Both the position numbers and the translations under genes were made by a program. Below, one piece after another: positions 30,270 to 34,885 of a stretch of DNA of 34,885 bases. Source of the DNA: Lachnospiraceae bacterium (GTDB lineage: Bacteria > Bacillota > Clostridia > Lachnospirales > Lachnospiraceae); NCBI GenBank assembly GCA_022776305.1, contig JALFIB010000160.1, forward strand, positions 1 to 34,885, in the 5' to 3' direction. Below the pieces are notes generated by a model. The model did no database searches. It was given only the letters and a program-made list of their open reading frames with translations, and had not been told where the DNA came from. Each line of letters opens with the position of its first letter. The stretch's first letter is position 1.

Positions 30270-31808
30270 ATGGAGCAGAGTTATGCAATTGAGTTGCAGA
30301 ATATTACGAAGCGTTTCGGAAGTGTTGTGGCAAATGATAAAGTAAACCTGACAGTGCGCAAGGGAGAGATCCTCTGCGTTCTGGGGGAAAACGGAAGCGG
30401 AAAGACCACATTGGTAAACATGCTTTCCGGCATTTACTATCCGGAGGAAGGGACGATCTCTGTTAATGGAAAAGAAGTAAAGATCCGTTCCCCGAAAGAT
30501 TCCTTTGAACTTGGAATCGGAATGGTCCATCAGCATTTTAAGCTGGTAGATATCCTTACTGCCGCAGAAAACATCATTCTTGGTCTTCCGGGAAAGCAGA
30601 TGCTTGACATGAAGCAGGTAGTGTCAGAAATCAATGAACTCACTGCAAAGTATGGTTTTGATCTGGATCCACGGCAAAAGATCTACAAGATGTCCGTTTC
30701 TCAAAAACAGACGGTAGAGATCGTAAAAATGCTGTATCGCGGGGCCAGAATCCTGATCTTGGACGAGCCTACTGCCGTTCTGACTCCACAAGAGTCGGAT
30801 CGTTTGTTTGAAGTTTTGAGGAATATGAAAAAAGACGGGTGCTCGATCATTTTGATCACTCACAAATTACATGAGGTTTTAGCCGTTTCAGACCGGGTGT
30901 CTATTTTGCGAAAAGGCCATTATATTGATACGGTCAATACAGCAGATGCTACCGTACAGTCCTTGACGGAGATGATGGTAGGAGCGAAGGTGGAGCTGAA
31001 TATTGAGAGACCGGAGCCCACCATGCGTCAGAAACGTCTCGAACTGCGGGGGGTGACTTGCACCACAAAAGACGGCATCAAATCTCTTGACAATGCGTCC
31101 CTGACCGTATACGGAGGAGAGATCCTCGGTATTGCAGGTATTGCAGGAAGCGGACAGAAGGAACTGCTGGAGGCAATCGCCGGCTTGCAGCCGGTAAGTC
31201 AGGGAAGTATCACTTTCTTCCCGGAGGGAGAGGAAGCAAAGCGCATTGATAACCTTGATGTGGCAAAGATCCGGAAGCTTGGGGTGCGTCTGGCATTCGT
31301 TCCGGAGGATCGTCTGGGTATGGGCCTTGTGGGGTCCATGGATATGACGGACAACATGATGCTGAGAAGCTACCGCCGTGGAAAGTCCGAATTTCTCGAC
31401 AGGAAAACACCGGGGAAATTGGCTGCAAAAGTAAAGAACCAGCTTGAGATCGTTACTCCGAGTATCTCTGCTCCGGTAGGACGGATGTCAGGAGGAAACG
31501 TGCAGAAGGTTCTTGTGGGCCGCGAGATCGCCCAAAAACCCAAGGTGCTCATGGTGGCATATCCTACCAGGGGTATTGATATCAATTCTTCTTATACGAT
31601 CTATCATCTGTTGAATGAACAGAAGAAAAAAGGAATCGCAGTGATCTGTGTTATCGAAGACCTTGATGTATTGATGGAACTGTGTGACAGGATCGCAGTC
31701 CTCTGCGGAGGAAAGATTACCGGTATCGTAGACGGACGTACAGCCAAAAAAGATGAGCTGGGTGTCCTGATGACGAAACATGAGAGAGGAGGCGCCGACA
31801 ATGAATAA
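30270..31808 (+). CDS. BMP-type ABC importer ATPase (two ABC domains)
   Basis: 512-residue energy-coupling subunit with two fused ABC domains, like NupA/YufO and sugar ATPases such as RbsA. Domain 1: Walker A GENGSGKTT (~38-46), signature region MSVSQKQTVEI (a degenerate LSGGQ), Walker B ILILDEPTA. Domain 2: a Walker-A-like GIAGSGQKELLEA lacking the GKT/S core, signature MSGGNVQK, Walker-B-like VLMVAYPTRGID. The weakened second site is usual for this family. It overlaps the first permease gene by 8 nt. Confidence 0.93.
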   Translation: MEQSYAIELQNITKRFGSVVANDKVNLTVRKGEILCVLGENGSGKTTLVNMLSGIYYPEEGTISVNGKEVKIRSPKDSFELGIGMVHQHFKLVDILTAAENIILGLPGKQMLDMKQVVSEINELTAKYGFDLDPRQKIYKMSVSQKQTVEIVKMLYRGARILILDEPTAVLTPQESDRLFEVLRNMKKDGCSIILITHKLHEVLAVSDRVSILRKGHYIDTVNTADATVQSLTEMMVGAKVELNIERPEPTMRQKRLELRGVTCTTKDGIKSLDNASLTVYGGEILGIAGIAGSGQKELLEAIAGLQPVSQGSITFFPEGEEAKRIDNLDVAKIRKLGVRLAFVPEDRLGMGLVGSMDMTDNMMLRSYRRGKSEFLDRKTPGKLAAKVKNQLEIVTPSISAPVGRMSGGNVQKVLVGREIAQKPKVLMVAYPTRGIDINSSYTIYHLLNEQKKKGIAVICVIEDLDVLMELCDRIAVLCGGKITGIVDGRTAKKDELGVLMTKHERGGADNE

Positions 31809-32877
31809 AGAGCCATTTTTGCGCATGTCAAAACGCGAGTCTATCAGTATTGGCAAATCGATTTTCATCTATGCTATGGCGTTGATCCTTGCATTGGTAG
31901 CCTGTTCAGGCGTGATCTTCCTGCTGGTGAGGATGAATCCCATCGATGTTTATAAAGCAATCTTTGACGGAGCTCTCGGCAGCAAGAGAAGAATCTGGAT
32001 CACAGTGCGGGACATGCTGGTATTGCTGTGTATTGCCGTAGGACTTGCCCCCGCTTTTAAAATGAGGTTCTGGAACATCGGTGCAGAAGGCCAGATCTTG
32101 ATCGGCGGCCTTGTATCTGCAGCGCTGATGATCAATATTAATACAAGTATCCCAAATGTGCTGCTCCTCATCTTGATGTTTGCAGGAAGTGCATTGGGCG
32201 GCATGATCTGGGGACTGATTCCTACAATCTTTAAGGCAAAATGGAAAACAAACGAGACGTTGTTTACGCTGATGCTGAATTACGTGGCTATGCAGATCGT
32301 TACGTTCTGTATTGTATTCTGGGAAAACCCTAAGGGATCCAATACGGTCGGCATTATCAACCAGCAGACACGTGCAGGATGGCTTCCGAAGACCTTCGGC
32401 AGTGAATACTTTTGGAACATTGTGATTGTCGCAGCCTTTACGGTGCTCATGTTTATCTATCTGAAATACAGCAAACGTGGCTATGAAGTGGCTGTTGTGG
32501 GAGAGAGTGAGCGGACAGCGCGTTACGCGGGAATCAGCGTGAAAAAAGTACTGCTCCGTACCATGGCAGTTTCCGGAGCCATTTGTGGCGTGGCAGGATT
32601 TATTCTGGTCAGCGGATCCGGACATACGATCTCTACCTCCACAGCAGGAGGACGGGGCTTTACCGCTATCATTGTGGCTTGGCTGTCCAGATTCAATACT
32701 TTTGTGATGGTGCTGGTGGCTTTCGGAATTGTGTTTATGGAGAAGGGAGCCATCCAGATTGCATCCCAGTACGGATTGAATGAAAATGCATCCGATGTCC
32801 TTTTGGGAATCATCTTATTTTTCATCATCGGGGCGGAATTCTTCACGAAATATAAAGTTGAGCGGAACCATAAATAG
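31801..32877 (+). CDS. BMP-type ABC importer permease 1
   Basis: 358-residue membrane subunit of the PF02653 family. About ten hydrophobic segments. KMRFWNIGAEGQILIGGL and the late cytoplasmic EAA-like loop GESERTARYAGISVKKVLLRTMAVSGAI are typical; the motif GGRGFTAIIVAWLSR follows. The start at 31801 was chosen because GAGAGAGGAGG stands upstream and the protein begins MNKEPFL; an earlier in-frame Met at 31780 lies in the ATPase gene. 12 nt to the next gene. Confidence 0.92.
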   Translation: MNKEPFLRMSKRESISIGKSIFIYAMALILALVACSGVIFLLVRMNPIDVYKAIFDGALGSKRRIWITVRDMLVLLCIAVGLAPAFKMRFWNIGAEGQILIGGLVSAALMININTSIPNVLLLILMFAGSALGGMIWGLIPTIFKAKWKTNETLFTLMLNYVAMQIVTFCIVFWENPKGSNTVGIINQQTRAGWLPKTFGSEYFWNIVIVAAFTVLMFIYLKYSKRGYEVAVVGESERTARYAGISVKKVLLRTMAVSGAICGVAGFILVSGSGHTISTSTAGGRGFTAIIVAWLSRFNTFVMVLVAFGIVFMEKGAIQIASQYGLNENASDVLLGIILFFIIGAEFFTKYKVERNHK

Positions 32878-32889
32878 GAGGAACGTGCA

Positions 32890-33870
32890 ATGAGCGTAAT
32901 TATTATCTTTATCCAAAAAGCAATTGTTCAGGGCATGGGAATTCTCTTTGGTGCGCTGGGCGAAATATTAACAGAAAAATCAGGAAATTTAAACCTTGGG
33001 ATCCCGGGTATCATGTACATGGGAGGTATAGCCGGGCTGATGGGAGCGTTTTTCTATGAAAAAGCAGCGGCAACACCCAGTCCCATCGTGGGCATGCTGA
33101 TCTCTCTTCTATGTGCTTTTGCCTGCGCAGTGGTCGGCGGCTTGATCTACAGTGTATTGACCATTACGCTGCGTGCAAACCAGAATGTGACAGGTCTTGC
33201 CCTGACTATCTTCGGAACGGGCTTTGGAAACTTTTTCGGAGGTTCCATCTCAAAACTGGCAGGAGGCGTGGGACAGATTTCCGTAGCCACCACCGCAAGT
33301 GCGTATCAGGCAAAGATCCCGGTGCTTTCAAAGATCCCGGTGATCGGCGGGGTGTTGTTCAGCTATGGATTCTTGACGTATGCTGCCATCATCACTGCCA
33401 TCGTGATGTCCATCTTCCTGTTTCGGACCAGAAGGGGACTGAACCTGCGTGCAGTGGGTGAAAATCCCGGTACGGCAGATGCAGCTGGAATCAATGTGAC
33501 CAAGTACAAATATCTGGCTACCTGTATCGGAGCCGGTGTTGCAGGGCTTGGTGGACTTTATTTTGTCATGGAATATTCGGGAGGTACATGGACGGACAAT
33601 GGATTCGGTGACAGAGGATGGCTGGCAGTTGCCCTGGTAATCTTTGCTATGTGGAAACCTCTTAATGCGATCTGGGGAGCGATCCTCTTCGGAGCATTAT
33701 ATATCTTGTATCTTTATATTCCGGGATTGGGCAGAAGTATGCAGGAAGTATTTAAGGCCCTTCCTTACGTTGTTACCATCATTGTGCTTGTGATCACAAG
33801 CTTCCGGAAGAAGAAGGAAAACCAGCCTCCGGAGGGTCTGGGGATCCCGTATTTCAGGGAAGAACGGTAA
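32890..33870 (+). CDS. BMP-type ABC importer permease 2
   Basis: 326-residue partner permease of the same family. ILTEKSGNLNLGIPGIMYMGG is the family start; the EAA-like loop reads GENPGTADAAGINVTKYKYLATCIGAG; DRGWLAVALVIFAMW follows. AGGAGG precedes the start. Last gene of the importer operon, ending just before a strong terminator. Confidence 0.92.
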   Translation: MSVIIIFIQKAIVQGMGILFGALGEILTEKSGNLNLGIPGIMYMGGIAGLMGAFFYEKAAATPSPIVGMLISLLCAFACAVVGGLIYSVLTITLRANQNVTGLALTIFGTGFGNFFGGSISKLAGGVGQISVATTASAYQAKIPVLSKIPVIGGVLFSYGFLTYAAIITAIVMSIFLFRTRRGLNLRAVGENPGTADAAGINVTKYKYLATCIGAGVAGLGGLYFVMEYSGGTWTDNGFGDRGWLAVALVIFAMWKPLNAIWGAILFGALYILYLYIPGLGRSMQEVFKALPYVVTIIVLVITSFRKKKENQPPEGLGIPYFREER

Positions 33871-33883
33871 TCTTAAATAGACT

Positions 33884-33929
33884 GCTGGCGGATTTTGCGG
33901 TGCAATCTGCAAAGCCCGCCAGCTTTTTT
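33884..33929 (+). terminator. Terminator of the ABC importer operon
   Basis: GCTGGCGG (33884-33891) pairs with CCGCCAGC (33916-33923), followed by six T (33924-33929). A standard rho-independent terminator, 13 nt after the last stop codon. Confidence 0.85.
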
Positions 33930-33935
33930 CCTGCC

Positions 33936-33964
33936 TTGCCAGAACAAGGAGAATCTGTTAGGAT
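33936..33964 (+). promoter_or_regulatory. Possible promoter for pepF
   Basis: TTGCCA (33936-33941), 17-nt spacer, TAGGAT (33959-33964). It would start transcription near 33971, giving a leader of about 170 nt before pepF. Confidence 0.4.
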
Positions 33965-33969
33965 AATCA

Positions 33970-34087
33970 TACTTGCCGACACCGCGCAGCGGTCCTGACA
34001 AAGGGATCGCAAGAGAATCAAGCGCCGCGCAGATGAAAGCTCCTTCAGAGCGTACGCCTCGCGGCAAGTACGCCGGTAGCGTACTTG
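33970..34087 (+). promoter_or_regulatory. Switch-like structured leader before pepF
   Basis: TACTTGCCG (33970-33978) can pair with CGGCAAGTA (34062-34070), enclosing a small ACCGC-GCA-GCGGT hairpin (33981-33993). Alternatively CAAGTACGC (34065-34073) pairs with GCGTACTTG (34079-34087). Both are perfect 9-bp stems and both need CAAGTA (34065-34070), so only one can form. The region is more GC-rich than its flanks. It could be a regulatory RNA, or a palindromic repeat of the genome. Not recognised as a known riboswitch. Confidence 0.5.
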
Positions 34088-34141
34088 AAAAAATATTCGG
34101 CATATATATGTCATCAGGATAAATGAAACAGGAGGCATCAT

Positions 34142-34885
34142 ATGGACCAGAATAGTGTGATCAACAGAGAACAGCAAAAAACAGAAGATACATGGAACAT
34201 GCAGGATCTTTATGCCACAGAAGAACTCTTTCAGGAAGATGCGGAAAAATTATCATGTATGATGGAAGAATTTTCGTCTATGAAAGGAAGCCTTGGAAAA
34301 GGAGAACCGGAACTGTTAAAAACACTTCAGTTGTATGAGCAGATGAACGAGGTCTTTGAATCTTTGTATGTGTATGCGTTCCAAAAGTACCATGAAGATA
34401 CCACAAACCCAAAATACCAGCAGATGAGCGGTGAGATGCAGATTATTGCGTCAAATTTGTCTCAGGCTGTTTCGTGGATGGAGCCGGAGCTTTTGTCTCT
34501 TCCGGAAAATGCTTTCGAAAGGGAAAAAATGGCAAAATACAAGCGTTTCATTTTGCAGATCGTAAGACAGAAGGCACATGTGCTGGATGATGAAAAAGAA
34601 GCTCTTCTTGCCAGAGCGGGAGAATTGGGACAATCTCCGTCCAACATTTTTTCCATGTTTAACAATGCAGATATCCGTTTTCCGGAAGTAGAAGATACAG
34701 AGGGAACAAAAAGAGTACTGACTGTGGGAAATTATATTTCCTTCATGCAGAGTAAGGACCGGGTTTTGCGTAGAAATGCTTTTGAGGCTCTTTACTCTGT
34801 GTATGGCCAGTTTATCAATACGCTGGCTGCGACTTTTTATGCAAATCTAAAGCAGGCTGATTTTTTTGCAAAAGAACATCGGTAC
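34142..34885 (+). CDS. pepF: Oligoendopeptidase F, 3' end outside window
   Basis: Start of a cytoplasmic M3-family zinc peptidase that cuts short peptides. 248 codons are visible without a stop. TWNMQDLYATEELF is the characteristic PepF start; LQLYEQMNEVFESLYVYAFQKYHEDTTNPKYQ, cut here to the key piece ESLYVYAFQKYHEDT, and later SKDRVLRRNAFEALYSVYGQF belong to the helical N-terminal domain. The HEXXH zinc site lies beyond the window. AGGAGG precedes the ATG at 34142. Nothing suggests that the gene is broken. Confidence 0.92.
   Translation, partial: MDQNSVINREQQKTEDTWNMQDLYATEELFQEDAEKLSCMMEEFSSMKGSLGKGEPELLKTLQLYEQMNEVFESLYVYAFQKYHEDTTNPKYQQMSGEMQIIASNLSQAVSWMEPELLSLPENAFEREKMAKYKRFILQIVRQKAHVLDDEKEALLARAGELGQSPSNIFSMFNNADIRFPEVEDTEGTKRVLTVGNYISFMQSKDRVLRRNAFEALYSVYGQFINTLAATFYANLKQADFFAKEHRY

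Overview
The window looks like a chromosomal segment of a spore-forming gut Lachnospiraceae (Clostridia; a Blautia, Dorea or Mediterraneibacter type relative). The evidence is moderate GC, strong AGGAGG ribosome binding sites, an alpha/beta-type small acid-soluble spore protein, a PadR/HAAS/DUF4097 module, BMP-type ABC import genes and an Mrp-type antiporter cluster with several NuoL/M/N-like subunits. The assignment rests on protein style, not on a search. No rRNA, tRNA, CRISPR array, phage or transposase gene was seen.

Layout. 1-1167 is the 3' part of an MFS transporter. 1207-1823 and 19754-20190 are two copies of a non-coding element that I do not recognise: a shared left end, an array of small hairpins repeated every ~52 nt, and a long terminal hairpin. 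Both copies lie between converging genes, and the second cuts off an XRE regulator gene. 1805-3832 (minus) holds an RluA-type pseudouridine synthase carrying a 10-residue tandem-repeat insertion, and an ECF transporter S component. 4301-7887 is a MarR-regulated operon: MarR, an SCP2-like protein, an iron alcohol dehydrogenase and an aldehyde dehydrogenase. 8189-10256 has an HD-domain phosphohydrolase behind a structured leader, then aspartokinase. 10332-19749 is a ten-gene Mrp/Mbh-like cation/proton antiporter operon with four antiporter-like subunits.

20625-22712 is PadR, a HAAS-domain membrane protein and a DUF4097 protein. 22805-23985 is the spore protein and DNA polymerase III delta. 24222-27960 is a sugar-catabolic operon: a FucI-family isomerase, DhaK, DhaL and an RpiB-like isomerase that lacks the usual ribose-type motifs. 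A minus-strand hemolysin III/PAQR gene separates it from a complete BMP-type ABC importer (28974-33870). The right edge is the start of oligoendopeptidase F behind a leader that can fold two exclusive ways.

The most interesting points are (a) the hairpin-array element, whose stems show compensatory changes between units and copies, (b) the isomerase-DhaKL-RpiB-like set, which reads best as an aldotetrose to erythrose-4-phosphate route, possibly fed by the BMP importer, and (c) the expanded Mrp operon. All functional calls come from reading motifs by eye; no alignments or folding calculations were run.
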